Of a stretch of 12,277 nucleotides of DNA, positions 1 through 6,838 are shown one piece after another. Location: NCBI GenBank assembly GCA_034716535.1, contig JAYEJW010000250.1, positions 1-12,277 on the forward strand, written 5' to 3'. Each line of letters opens with the position of its first letter. The stretch's first letter is position 1. A program made the translations under genes and the position numbers. Source of the DNA: JAYEJW01 sp034716535. Its GTDB lineage: Bacteria > Pseudomonadota > Gammaproteobacteria > Chromatiales > Chromatiaceae. Under the pieces are notes generated by a model. It was not told where the DNA came from, searched no databases, and saw nothing but the letters and a program-made list of their open reading frames with translations.

Positions 1-559
1 CAACACCGCCGATCACGCCGCTGCCAAGATCCTTTACATCGACGACATCAAGCATCAACTCATCGTAAGGATCCGACAACAGCAAATCGGCGGCAGGGAG
101 GGGCCTGTTATGCTTGACCCTCAACTCATCGATCAGGTGTTCGACCGTGCCAGGCACATCAGTCTGCGCAAAGATGTTCAGGTTTTTACCCACCAAGGTC
201 AGGGTTTTCCCGTCAAAGGACATCTCGACGTCCGCAAACCCGCCGGAGCGCGTGGCGCGGATCTTGTCAGGCCGATTGAGAGTGACGGTGCCCGAACTCG
301 CCAGCGCGAGTTTCTGTTCATCGTTGGTGACGACCTCGAGGGTGGCATCGTATCCGAATGAGAGCGCCTTCTGCGCCGTCAGGTAATCGGACATGGCCTT
401 GAGCAGCCTCTTGGCATCTGCCTCATCGGCTCTGACCCCCGCGGACGTCCCCAACACAACTATCAAGGACAGCGCCAGGGCGAACACGCTGCGCCCAGAA
501 ATCTCCAACAATTTTCGTGCCATCTTCTTCGTGTGCCTCTTTAAACCGAGAATCCCCAT
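1..559 (-). CDS. Secreted DUF2092-family protein (3' end off the window)
   Basis: The reading frame stays open for 186 codons from ATG 559 to the left edge, so the C-terminus is missing. The start is set by a strong ribosome site (GGGAGG, six bases before the ATG). Residues 1-24 are basic, 25-41 are hydrophobic, and VRA at 41-43 gives a signal peptidase I site, so the protein is probably periplasmic. The mature part begins DEADAKRLL and has the layout I associate with DUF2092: a helix like MSDYLTAQKALSF (residues about 55-67), alternating strands, RPDKIRA, then SFDGKTLTL and a later LPAADLLLSDPY. The domain is thought to be related to LolA-like outer-membrane lipid carriers, but its role is not established. 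Family assignment rests on pattern recognition of these motifs. Confidence 0.75.
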   Translation of the reverse strand, partial: MGILGLKRHTKKMARKLLEISGRSVFALALSLIVVLGTSAGVRADEADAKRLLKAMSDYLTAQKALSFGYDATLEVVTNDEQKLALASSGTVTLNRPDKIRATRSGGFADVEMSFDGKTLTLVGKNLNIFAQTDVPGTVEHLIDELRVKHNRPLPAADLLLSDPYDELMLDVVDVKDLGSGVIGGV

Positions 560-1045
560 TTGGAACCCTCCCATGCGGCAGAGTCTAACGCGAAAATCCA
601 CCGACGTGCACCCGGTCTTAATGGTCGCCATCGCACGATCTCGGGTCAGCGGGTTCTTCGCTGACCATAAGATCAACAGGATCGGCCATTTGCACGAGTG
701 TCGCCACGGTTCCGGAAGACATCATGGGGACAGAGTACTTGATCAGGGATAGGAGTTTGCTTTCATCAGGCGCCGTGGATGGCGTCATCAGCAGACCCAA
801 GAAACCCGCCATCGACTGTTGACATAACCCCAGTTTTCCACGTTGCCCATTTCTCCGCCCTCCTCCGCCGGGCATCTCGCCCTGAGATCCCGTCCCCCCT
901 ACAGGCGACAGAAAGATGCCGCACTCGGCCAAGGATCGTCGAACCTGTCAGGACAGAACGGCGACGGTGGATCAGAGCGGGAGATCCGGCACGATTTAGT
1001 CCGAGAGAATTCGGTGACATAAACAGAGTGCTAACACGGCGTCGC
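560..1045. other. Intergenic stretch with little recognisable content
   Basis: These 486 bases separate the DUF2092 gene from the end of the HerA-like gene, and both are on the minus strand. The visible items are the GGGAGG ribosome site just above 559, a perfect 8-bp hairpin (GGTCAGCG 644-651, CGCTGACC 659-666, 7-base loop) without a T tract on either side, and one possible short minus-strand ORF (618-812). I see no convincing terminator after the HerA-like gene and no RNA gene. Confidence 0.5.
618..812 (-). CDS. Possible small ORF, unidentified
   Basis: A 64-codon frame begins at ATG 812 and ends with TAA at 618, 58 bases upstream of the DUF2092 start. Its codons look more like coding DNA than the rest of the gap: it begins MAGFLGLLMTP and ends with an acidic, Asp-rich tail. 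There is no good ribosome site; the nearest purine block, GGGG, is about 14 bases upstream. The frame stays open further upstream to 932 but that part looks like random GC-rich sequence. The 8-bp hairpin at 644-666 lies inside it. It may be a decayed or lineage-specific short gene, or chance. No family recognised. Confidence 0.2.
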   Translation of the reverse strand: MAGFLGLLMTPSTAPDESKLLSLIKYSVPMMSSGTVATLVQMADPVDLMVSEEPADPRSCDGDH

Positions 1046-2521
1046 TCACCTGCGGCGTCCGCCCGTCAGCGAGCCCAGAATTCCGCGCACCAGAGACCGT
1101 CCGATCTGGGTACCGATCGAGCGCATGGCGCTGGTGGCGAACGCCTCGAAGGGCGACCGGCGACTGCGGCTGGTCCCGGATTTGCGCTTGGGCTCAGGCG
1201 CTGGTGCGGCCTCTTCGGTCTGAGCCGCCTCCGCTGCCTCCTCGGCACGCTTCTGCAGGATCTCATAGGCGGACTCGCGATCCACCGCCTCCTCGTAGAC
1301 GCCTTGGACCAGGGAACCGCGCATGAGAGCCTCCCGCTCGCGAGGCTCGATCGGGCCCAGCCGGCTGCCCGGGGGCGCCACGAGAATTCGCTCCACCACC
1401 GAGGGCGTGCCCTCCTCGTTGAGCGTCGAAGCAAGGGCCTCGCCAACGCCAAGCTCGGTGATGACCTGCTGGGTGTCCAGCGCCGGGTTGGGACGGAAGG
1501 TCTCGGCGGCCACACGTACCGCCTTTTGGTCCTTGGGGGTAAAGGCGCGCAGGGCGTGCTGCACCCGGTTGCCCAACTGGCCGAGCACGTCCTCGGGGAC
1601 GTCCGTCGGATTCTGGGTGACGAAATAAACCCCCACGCCTTTCGAGCGGATGAGCCGAACCACCTGCTCGACCTTGTCAAGCAGCACCCGCGGGGCGCGG
1701 TCGAACAGCAGGTGCGCCTCGTCGAAGAAGAATACGAGCTTCGGCCGCTCCGGGTCCCCCACCTCCGGCAGCTGCTCGAAGAGTTCGGAGAGCAGCCACA
1801 GCAGGAAAGTCGAGTACAGGGTGGGCGTATGAATGAGCTTGTCCGCAGCCAGCACGTTGACGTAGCCCTGACCGGACTGGTCGGTCTGCATCAGGTCGGC
1901 AAGATCGAGCGCCGGCTCCCCGAACAGGTTGTCGGCGCCCTGCTCCTCCATCGTCAGCAGGCGTCGCTGGATGGCCCCCACACTGGCCTTCGAGACATTG
2001 CCGTAGGTGGACCGCAAATCGCCCGCGTTCTCTGCCACGTAGGCGAGCAGCGCGCGCAGATCCTTGAGGTCCAGGAGCAGCCAGCCATTCTCGTCCGCCA
2101 GGCGGAAAACGATGTTAAGCACCCCCTCCTGGACCTCATTGAGCCGCATCAGGCGGGCGAGCAGAAGCGGCCCCATCTCGGTCAGGGTGGTACGCACCGG
2201 ATGACCCTGCTGTCCGAGAACGTCCCAGAATGTGACCGGGCAGGGGGCGTACTCGAAACCCGCCGCCTGCAGGCTCATGTCCGCGACCCGCTCCGCGACC
2301 TTGCGGTTGTCTCCTCCCGTCTGGCTGATACCGGCGAGGTCGCCCTTGACGTCGGCGAGAAACACCGGCACGCCGATGCGACTGAACGACTCCGCCAGAC
2401 GCTGCAGGGTGACCGTCTTGCCGGTGCCCGTGGCGCCGGCGACAAGACCGTGGCGGTTGGCCATACCCGGCAGGATCTCAACGGGTTTCCGGCCCTTGCC
2501 GATGAGGATGGTTTCGTTCAT
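1046..2521 (-). CDS. HerA-like P-loop ATPase, DUF853 (YjgR) family
   Basis: This 491-residue protein has the DUF853/HerA C-terminal-domain layout. It opens MNETILIGKG, then Walker A GATGTGKT at residues 29-36, a FLADVKGDL segment at 54-62 and Walker B LVFFFDEAH at 262-270 (D267, E268). A conserved VYFVTQNPTDVPEDVLGQLG block lies at about 298-317. The family is related to HerA/FtsK hexameric ATPases; E. coli YjgR is an uncharacterised member, so the substrate is unknown. The tail (about 425-455) is an Ala/Glu/Pro-rich linker followed by a basic Arg/Ser-rich end, probably disordered. The longer frame up to 2779 is rejected because AAGGAG lies seven bases before ATG 2521 and homology begins there. 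It is divergent from the next operon and shares a 175-bp control region with it. Confidence 0.9.
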   Translation of the reverse strand: MNETILIGKGRKPVEILPGMANRHGLVAGATGTGKTVTLQRLAESFSRIGVPVFLADVKGDLAGISQTGGDNRKVAERVADMSLQAAGFEYAPCPVTFWDVLGQQGHPVRTTLTEMGPLLLARLMRLNEVQEGVLNIVFRLADENGWLLLDLKDLRALLAYVAENAGDLRSTYGNVSKASVGAIQRRLLTMEEQGADNLFGEPALDLADLMQTDQSGQGYVNVLAADKLIHTPTLYSTFLLWLLSELFEQLPEVGDPERPKLVFFFDEAHLLFDRAPRVLLDKVEQVVRLIRSKGVGVYFVTQNPTDVPEDVLGQLGNRVQHALRAFTPKDQKAVRVAAETFRPNPALDTQQVITELGVGEALASTLNEEGTPSVVERILVAPPGSRLGPIEPREREALMRGSLVQGVYEEAVDRESAYEILQKRAEEAAEAAQTEEAAPAPEPKRKSGTSRSRRSPFEAFATSAMRSIGTQIGRSLVRGILGSLTGGRRR

Positions 2522-2577
2522 GGGTCGGCTCCTTCGCACCTCTACAATGACGCTCGCCGCGGCAGTATCACTTCGAC

Positions 2578-2636
2578 CGGATTGGCGGGCAAGGGGCGAG
2601 CGGCGCCGTACGCGGCTCCAAAAGCTTGCCAATCCG
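2578..2636. promoter_or_regulatory. 9-bp inverted repeat in the divergent control region
   Basis: CGGATTGGC at 2578-2586 and its exact reverse complement GCCAATCCG at 2628-2636 flank a GC-rich core that includes the palindrome CGGCGCCG (2601-2608). It lies between the divergent HerA-like gene (start 2521) and the membrane protein gene (start 2697). It could be a bipartite operator or a stem in the leader of the rightward operon. Only the symmetry is seen; function is inference. Confidence 0.35.
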
Positions 2637-2696
2637 CAATGACAAGGGGGAAGATTCTGGCGCAACATAGGTGCAAACGCACAGGAGCCGCGCCTC

Positions 2697-3275
2697 ATGC
2701 TCTTCCAAGTTGACGAAGCCCAGCGCCGCAAGGCCAAGTCCCCCCACGAGCTGGCCATGGTGAACCTGCTTCTGTTCAACCTGCCGATGCTGATCGCGCT
2801 CCTGGCGGGCAGCTTCGTCCAGAAGGACTCGCCCCTGGCCGACTACAAGGTCATCGGCGTCCTGGTACCCCTGTTCATCTCGCTGGGGGTGGTCGCCTTC
2901 ACCTTTATGAAGGCGCGAAAGACGGCCTCGACTGAGCCCTGGTTCGTGGCATCGCACTGGAAGCTGGCCACGGGCCGCTACAAGATCCTGCTCATCGCTT
3001 ACCTCGTCGGCGCGGTACTGATCGGGCTCGGCTGGCTGCTCTCTCAAGCGCAATCGGACCCACGGATGCAGGAGCTGATGTTCATCGCTCTGCAACGGGT
3101 CGCGATCGCGCCGATCCTGATCTCCTTGATGGTACTGATCATGCTGGAATCCGGCTCCCTCTATCAAGCCGGGCGCGGCGAGGTCCCCGACGCCCTCACA
3201 AAGCGCTTCCCTCCGCCACCGGATCTGGTCCGGGCTGATCCAATGTCCTCGTCGGCGACGGAAGCGGCCGGTTAG
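2697..3275 (+). CDS. Four-helix inner membrane protein, unknown function
   Basis: The 192-residue protein starts at ATG 2697 with AGGAG nine bases upstream. Four hydrophobic segments are visible at roughly residues 21-40, 51-71, 95-115 and 128-150, with a basic stretch KARK (72-75) between helices 2 and 3. The N-terminal 20 residues are polar and charged and there is no cleavable signal. The C-terminal 40 residues are Pro-rich and soluble (FPPPPDL at 171-177). I do not recognise a named domain. It is followed after 22 bases by pcm on the same strand, so the two are probably co-transcribed. That pairing does not reveal its job, since pcm has varied neighbours. Confidence 0.75.
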   Translation: MLFQVDEAQRRKAKSPHELAMVNLLLFNLPMLIALLAGSFVQKDSPLADYKVIGVLVPLFISLGVVAFTFMKARKTASTEPWFVASHWKLATGRYKILLIAYLVGAVLIGLGWLLSQAQSDPRMQELMFIALQRVAIAPILISLMVLIMLESGSLYQAGRGEVPDALTKRFPPPPDLVRADPMSSSATEAAG

Positions 3276-3297
3276 ACGACGCGCTGAGCAGGGCCCG

Positions 3298-3963
3298 ATG
3301 AAAGCGACGGAGCAGATGCTGCGGGACATCGAAGCCGAGGTTCGTTACACGCGGACCATGATCGGCAAGGACGCCCTCGACCCGCGGGTCATGGCCGCCA
3401 TGGCCGAAGTTCCACGGCACGAGTTCGTCCCCGGGCACCAGCAACTCTACGCCTATGCCAACGGTCCGCTGCCGATCGGACACGGACAGACCATCTCCCA
3501 GCCCTATATCGTGGCCCTGATGACCGACTTGGTCGGATGCGGCCCCGGCGACCGCGTGCTGGAGGTCGGCACGGGCTCCGGCTATCAAGCAGCCGTTCTC
3601 TCTCGGGTGGTGGGTCAGGTGTACTCGGTGGAGATCGTCCCCGAGCTCGCCGAGCAGGCCGCCAAACGGCTCACCCGCCTGGGCTACACGAACGTCGAGA
3701 CCCGCTGCGGGGACGGCTACGACGGCTGGGCCGAGCACGCGCCCTACGATGGCATCCTGGTCACCGCTGCGGCCCCTTCCGTACCTCCGCCCTTACTTGA
3801 CCAGCTCAAAGAAGGGACACGCCTGGTGATCCCGGTCGGGCAACCTTTCGGATACCAGGAACTGCTCCTCGTCGAGAGATCCGCCCGTGGTACGACGCGA
3901 ACAACCAACGTGCTCGGAGTCGCTTTCGTGCCCCTCACCCGACGGGGTCTGGACTCAGACTGA
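3298..3963 (+). CDS. pcm: Protein-L-isoaspartate O-methyltransferase
   Basis: This 221-residue cytosolic enzyme transfers a methyl group from S-adenosylmethionine to L-isoaspartyl residues of damaged proteins, starting their repair. The diagnostic segments are all present: VPRHEFVP at 38-45, GQTISQPYIVA at 63-73 (family active-site region) and the SAM-binding loop VLEVGTGSGYQAAVL at 87-101. YSVEIVPELA follows at 109-118, and DGILVTAAAPSVPPPLLDQL marks the later part of the Rossmann fold. Length is close to the usual 205-220. The start has a modest AGGG five bases upstream. It is second in a probable two-gene operon with the membrane protein. The nearest gene downstream is tRNA-Asn, which has its own promoter. 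No intrinsic terminator with a T tract is evident after the stop. Confidence 0.95.
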   Translation: MKATEQMLRDIEAEVRYTRTMIGKDALDPRVMAAMAEVPRHEFVPGHQQLYAYANGPLPIGHGQTISQPYIVALMTDLVGCGPGDRVLEVGTGSGYQAAVLSRVVGQVYSVEIVPELAEQAAKRLTRLGYTNVETRCGDGYDGWAEHAPYDGILVTAAAPSVPPPLLDQLKEGTRLVIPVGQPFGYQELLLVERSARGTTRTTNVLGVAFVPLTRRGLDSD

Positions 3964-4076
3964 GGTTCGCAGCTCAGATTGACAGCCATCGAGCTTGCCC
4001 CAGCCGGAGGTCGGCAAAGGCGTGGCCACAACCCTGATTCCCGCTGTTGGGCGACCTGTGATTCTTTGGTGCTTAC

Positions 4077-4105
4077 TTGACCGAGGCAACCCACCAAAGT
4101 ATAGT
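4077..4105 (+). promoter_or_regulatory. Sigma70 promoter of tRNA-Asn
   Basis: TTGACC (4077-4082) and TATAGT (4100-4105) are separated by exactly 17 bases, 16 bases ahead of the tRNA. The bases after the -10 box (GCGCTGC) are GC-rich, a discriminator type found at stable-RNA promoters under stringent control; that regulation is inference. Confidence 0.8.
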
Positions 4106-4121
4106 GCGCTGCTTCAATTGA

Positions 4122-4197
4122 TCCCCGGTAGCTCAGCCGGTAGAGCGGGTGACTGTTAATCACTAGGTCAGAGGTTCGAGTCCTCTCCGGGGAGCCA
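4122..4197 (+). tRNA. tRNA-Asn (anticodon GTT), CCA encoded
   Basis: The 76-base gene folds as a full cloverleaf. The acceptor stem pairs 4122-4128 with 4187-4193, and the D stem GCTC (4131-4134) pairs with GAGC (4143-4146). The anticodon stem is 4148-4152 with 4160-4164, with one G-T pair. The anticodon loop is CTGTTAA, with GTT at 4155-4157. The T arm carries GGTTCGAGTCC. Discriminator G4194 is followed by encoded CCA. This is the intact copy at the element's left junction. In a tRNA-targeting integration its 3' part was replaced by the element's identical sequence, so the gene stays functional while the displaced chromosomal 3' end sits at 10480-10526. Confidence 0.97.
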
Positions 4198-4198
4198 A
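4152..4198 (+). repeat. attL core: 47-bp direct repeat covering the tRNA-Asn 3' part
   Basis: The segment from the last base of the 5' anticodon stem through CCA plus one A is identical to 10480-10526, and identity stops at both edges (4151 G against A; 4199 T against C). An exact tRNA-3'-end repeat with an integrase gene beside the other copy is the standard signature of integration by a tyrosine recombinase. Confidence 0.93.
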
Positions 4199-4205
4199 TA
4201 AATAC

Positions 4206-4240
4206 AAAGGCTTGCAGGTTTACGCCAGCAGGCCTTTTTT
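4206..4240 (+). terminator. Rho-independent terminator after tRNA-Asn
   Basis: AAAGGCTTGC (4206-4215) pairs with GCAGGCCTTT (4228-4237) through ten pairs including one G-T, with a 12-base loop, and the 3' arm runs into a six-T tract. It ends tRNA-Asn transcription. Being inside the element, it replaces the original chromosomal terminator now at 10534-10563. Confidence 0.85.
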
Positions 4241-4244
4241 CTTG

Positions 4245-4264
4245 TGTAGACGCAGTGTAGACGC
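4245..4264 (+). repeat. Paired TGTAGACGC nonamers (left candidate arm sites)
   Basis: TGTAGACGC occurs at 4245-4253 and 4256-4264, spaced 11 bp start to start (one helical turn), 46 bp past the end of the att core. The same pair with the same spacing and orientation is found at 10341-10360 by the integrase start. Duplicate direct repeats on both sides of the core are what arm-type sites of tyrosine integrases look like. Binding is inferred. Confidence 0.65.
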
Positions 4265-4501
4265 TTGAGCGCAAAACTCGGGTCTGCGGCCACCCGTGCG
4301 CCCCGTCTTCCTTCTGCGCGCTTCCTACCAGATAGTGCTGGTCCTTCGATAGTTTCCGCCGATATCTGGTGTGTAAACAATTGTCTCGCTCAATCGTTTC
4401 CGTCGTTGTCGTCGTTTTGACCCCTAGCGACTTTCGCCCCCAAGCGAGTCAGCCTCGAGACTCCCCCCCCCTCTCGTACCATGACACACTGGACGCCGTA
4501 C

Positions 4502-5743
4502 TTATTCCTGGTCTTCTACAGACTGAGACTTCGGCTTCTCTGTTGTCAATTGCTCCAGGCTCCTCAACACAACTTGCTTAAGCGCCCAGAGTTGGCCGAC
4601 GGTATCGAGGTACACCCTCGATACACCGAAGACACCCGGTGCGGCCTCCGTCTCAAGACCTTCGGCTAGCTCCCTCGCTTCATCGACCGATACCCACGTA
4701 ACGATCGCCTTGCGTTTGCTGGCTCCGAAATAACGAAGAAACCACTTGGTGGGGCGGCGAAAGGAGACGTTGAAATAGTTTAGCGTGTCTCGGTAGATGA
4801 TCTCTTCGCCGTTGTATCCGGCCCCTATACAGATTTGGCGAGCGATATCGTAAAACTCTAGCTCCTCCTCCGTTGTAACTATTTTCTTGCGACCGACATC
4901 CTCTTGGGCCTTCTCTCCCGATTCCTCCGGATCGGACCCTTCAGCAATTTCCCCCGGTGGCTCCTCTTCCTTCTCTCCCTTAACCTCCTCGGCCTCGAAC
5001 TTGCGCTCGATCGAAGCGGCGATGCTACGCCCGAGAACACGAAGAAGCGCCGGCTCGATGGCATCTTTTGCTACGACACCAAGTCGCTCCATCACCGCAG
5101 CGGTTCGCTTTCCTGTGTACACGTCTGCTGTCAGCCACTTCAGGAACGTTTCATCACTTCCTGGCTCCTTCAGTGCGGTAGCCAGCCTTGTAATCATTGC
5201 ACGACGAAATCGGCTGTTTTCTGCGTCGATGATTAGCGTCTTGGCGTTGAAGGATTCACGGCTGAACTTCTGCAGAAATGCGGCGACTTTGCTCCAGTCC
5301 TCCCGCTCATCTGCCAGCGAAAAAGAGAAAAACGGTTCGCGGTCCATGATGTTTGGCTGTTCAAGATCGCCGAAGAGCATGTAGGAGCACCCATCTGTCA
5401 TAATCCCGAAATGCAGTTCGCTCATCTGTGCAATATACCGGGCCAGTTGTTGAGAGTTAGTCCTAAGGTTGGTACCGAGATCCTTTGCTTCGATCACAAA
5501 GAGGGGTTTCTCTCCAGTGGCGTCGAAGATGACGTAGTCCATCCTATCCGGCAATCGTTTGCCGTCTCCTTGCATAAACGGCGCCCGATACTCAAGCCGT
5601 ACCTCTCGTGGGTTGTTGGGATCGTACCCCAGCAACCGAATGAAAGGTACAATGAGCGCCATCTTGGCGGCTTCTTCGTTGTGGATGTAGTCCTTGACGT
5701 CTTGGTACTTTTCGACCAGCTCAACTAATCCTTTCTCGTCCAT
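4502..5743 (-). CDS. Stand-alone HsdR N-terminal-type nuclease-like protein
   Basis: This 413-residue protein resembles the nuclease domain of type I restriction HsdR subunits. A PD-(D/E)XK core is visible: PDRMDYVIF with D69, then VIEAKDLG with E85 and K87, followed by QLARY (Q99, Y103), matching the QxxxY motif of HsdR nucleases. No helicase motifs follow. Residues about 250-288 are a Glu-rich linker. A compact C-terminal domain (about 290-400) contains NYFNVSFRRPTKWFLRY and is often paired with this nuclease domain in stand-alone prophage proteins. There is no hsdM or hsdS nearby, so it is not a type I system. Possible roles are defence against other elements or DNA processing; neither is shown. 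ATG 5743 is chosen because GAGG lies eight bases upstream, against none for ATG 5773. It is the last gene of the element, 222 bp after the Spo11-like gene. Confidence 0.82.
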   Translation of the reverse strand: MDEKGLVELVEKYQDVKDYIHNEEAAKMALIVPFIRLLGYDPNNPREVRLEYRAPFMQGDGKRLPDRMDYVIFDATGEKPLFVIEAKDLGTNLRTNSQQLARYIAQMSELHFGIMTDGCSYMLFGDLEQPNIMDREPFFSFSLADEREDWSKVAAFLQKFSRESFNAKTLIIDAENSRFRRAMITRLATALKEPGSDETFLKWLTADVYTGKRTAAVMERLGVVAKDAIEPALLRVLGRSIAASIERKFEAEEVKGEKEEEPPGEIAEGSDPEESGEKAQEDVGRKKIVTTEEELEFYDIARQICIGAGYNGEEIIYRDTLNYFNVSFRRPTKWFLRYFGASKRKAIVTWVSVDEARELAEGLETEAAPGVFGVSRVYLDTVGQLWALKQVVLRSLEQLTTEKPKSQSVEDQE

Positions 5744-5965
5744 TTCGCTAACCTCGTAAAGTACTACTAACAAGCCGAACGTCCCGGGTATTGATCCCGG
5801 GGGCCGATAAGCCCAGAAGTGCTAATCTGTCGGAATTCATTAGCTCTTCCTGACGGATGCCTCACGACCGCTGCGGGGTCGTGTCCGCGGGAGCGCAGCG
5901 CCGTTGCGAGATTGGCGACTGCCCGCTCTTCTTCACTGGAAGGACCCGCAGCTGCGCTCTGCGCC
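5744..5965. other. Structured intergenic region
   Basis: The gap between the Spo11-like and nuclease-like genes is rich in symmetry. CCCGGG is repeated at 5783-5788 and 5796-5801 around a 7-base loop. CACGACC (5863-5869) pairs with GGTCGTG (5877-5883). GAGCGCAGC (5891-5899) pairs with GCTGCGCTC (5951-5959). None is followed by a T tract on the minus strand, so these are not typical terminators. They may shape the mRNA leader of the nuclease-like gene or act at the DNA level. Symmetry is seen; function is not known. Confidence 0.45.
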
Positions 5966-6838
5966 TCATGCGATGGTCTGTAGTTGGTCCAGCAACCATT
6001 TACGCTCGTGCTGCTCAATTTCTACGGCTTGCCGGTAAGCGCCCTCGTCCATGCGGTCCTCGATACCCTCGCGAACGATGTCCGCTAGGGTGGCCGGGTC
6101 GAGCGCCTCGGCTTGGGTCGTCTCGCTCATGCGCTTCTTAGCCTGATGGGAGCTAGCTTTCGGCGGTGCGGTCGGAAGATGGTACAGCGCGATGTGCTCC
6201 GGAGTCACGGCAACGCGGGAAAATAGCACGTCGTTGCCGTAGTGCTCCGCAAACGCGGTCACGTCCTCCGCCAGCGCATCAAACATGCACTCGCCGCTTG
6301 GGTCGAAGTCGCCAACGTGCAACACCTCAATGGGAACGTCCGCTGTCATGCGTCCCGCTTGATGCTTCACAGTCAGTGAGTCAAAACCGCCGGAAGACTT
6401 CACCATAACGCCATACGTGGCTGCTACGCGTTCCAACTGCGGGACCATTCCTGTCGCCTCGCACCAAAGCACAAGACGCCGCTCCTGACCTTCCTGCCGG
6501 TCTCTGCGGAAATCGTTGGCTTGTTCGACGGTCGCGGCAAGGAACTCATCCGGCCCGGTAAACCCGTTTCGCAAAGCGAAGCCGCCGGTAAAGCCATCGT
6601 CCCGAATGGCCCCCATGTCGATAACCTGCGCACGTCGCGCTCGGTTCAGCAACTCTCCTAGGTTGTTGTAGTCTTTTTCCGTTTTGCCGATAATGTCCTT
6701 GCCAACCAAGCGATAAAATATCTGGCGGATAGTCAGCGGCAGGTAGCCGGCATATTCCTTGAGCACGTCCCGAACCGCCTGTAGGCGGGTCTCTGTGCGC
6801 CGGTTCGGTCGCCAGGTGATAAACCCTCGTGGTCTCAT
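5966..6838 (-). CDS. Spo11/topoisomerase VI subunit A-like protein (Mini-A type)
   Basis: The 290-residue protein combines the two parts of the Spo11/Topo VI-A fold. Near the N-terminus, LTIRQIFYRLVG (residues 35-46) matches the catalytic-tyrosine helix of the 5Y-CAP/winged-helix domain, where Spo11 has RDIFY; Y42 is the candidate nucleophile. A TOPRIM domain follows, with WCEATG (E127) and GDFDPSG (D177, D179) as the metal-binding acidic motifs. At 290 residues it is shorter than Topo VI-A (about 350-400), and no GHKL ATPase B subunit is encoded nearby. Stand-alone short A-like proteins in mobile elements have been described as Mini-A, of unknown activity; this one fits. Its ATG 6838 overlaps the ssb stop by one base (TGATG), so translation was probably coupled to ssb. 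A role in replication, recombination or resolution of the excised element is inferred. Confidence 0.78.
   Translation of the reverse strand: MRPRGFITWRPNRRTETRLQAVRDVLKEYAGYLPLTIRQIFYRLVGKDIIGKTEKDYNNLGELLNRARRAQVIDMGAIRDDGFTGGFALRNGFTGPDEFLAATVEQANDFRRDRQEGQERRLVLWCEATGMVPQLERVAATYGVMVKSSGGFDSLTVKHQAGRMTADVPIEVLHVGDFDPSGECMFDALAEDVTAFAEHYGNDVLFSRVAVTPEHIALYHLPTAPPKASSHQAKKRMSETTQAEALDPATLADIVREGIEDRMDEGAYRQAVEIEQHERKWLLDQLQTIA

Larger units (their letters stand above)
4199..4501. other. Gene-free left end of the element
   Basis: This stretch holds the terminator (4206-4240), the paired nonamer repeat (4245-4264), a GTCGTT-rich simple stretch near 4397-4417 and a run of nine C (4463-4471). 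No gene is supported here; the minus-strand frame across the tRNA is an antisense artefact. CGAGA 4457-4461 could pair with TCTCG 4472-4476 around the C run, but no T tract follows, so I do not call a terminator for the nuclease-like gene. Confidence 0.6.

Noticed and set aside
779..2713. 644-codon open frame on the plus strand
   Set aside because: It is antisense to the HerA-like gene, whose Walker motifs and ribosome site fix the real strand; long antisense frames are common at this GC content.
4168..4380. Minus-strand frame with PERTRTSDLVINS across tRNA-Asn (also 3744-4274)
   Set aside because: This peptide is the antisense translation of the tRNA, a well-known artefact; the same occurs at the attR copy (10441-10682).
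4463..4471. Nine-C run as a phase-variable switch
   Set aside because: It lies past the stop of the nuclease-like gene, in gene-free DNA, with no promoter or frame it could switch.
4502..5743. Complete type I restriction-modification system
   Set aside because: Only an HsdR-N-like nuclease domain is present; no helicase motifs, methylase or specificity gene is in the window.
5767..6018. 83-codon minus-strand frame between the Spo11-like and nuclease-like genes
   Set aside because: It starts inside the Spo11-like gene in another frame, has no ribosome site I trust, and runs through the inverted repeats.
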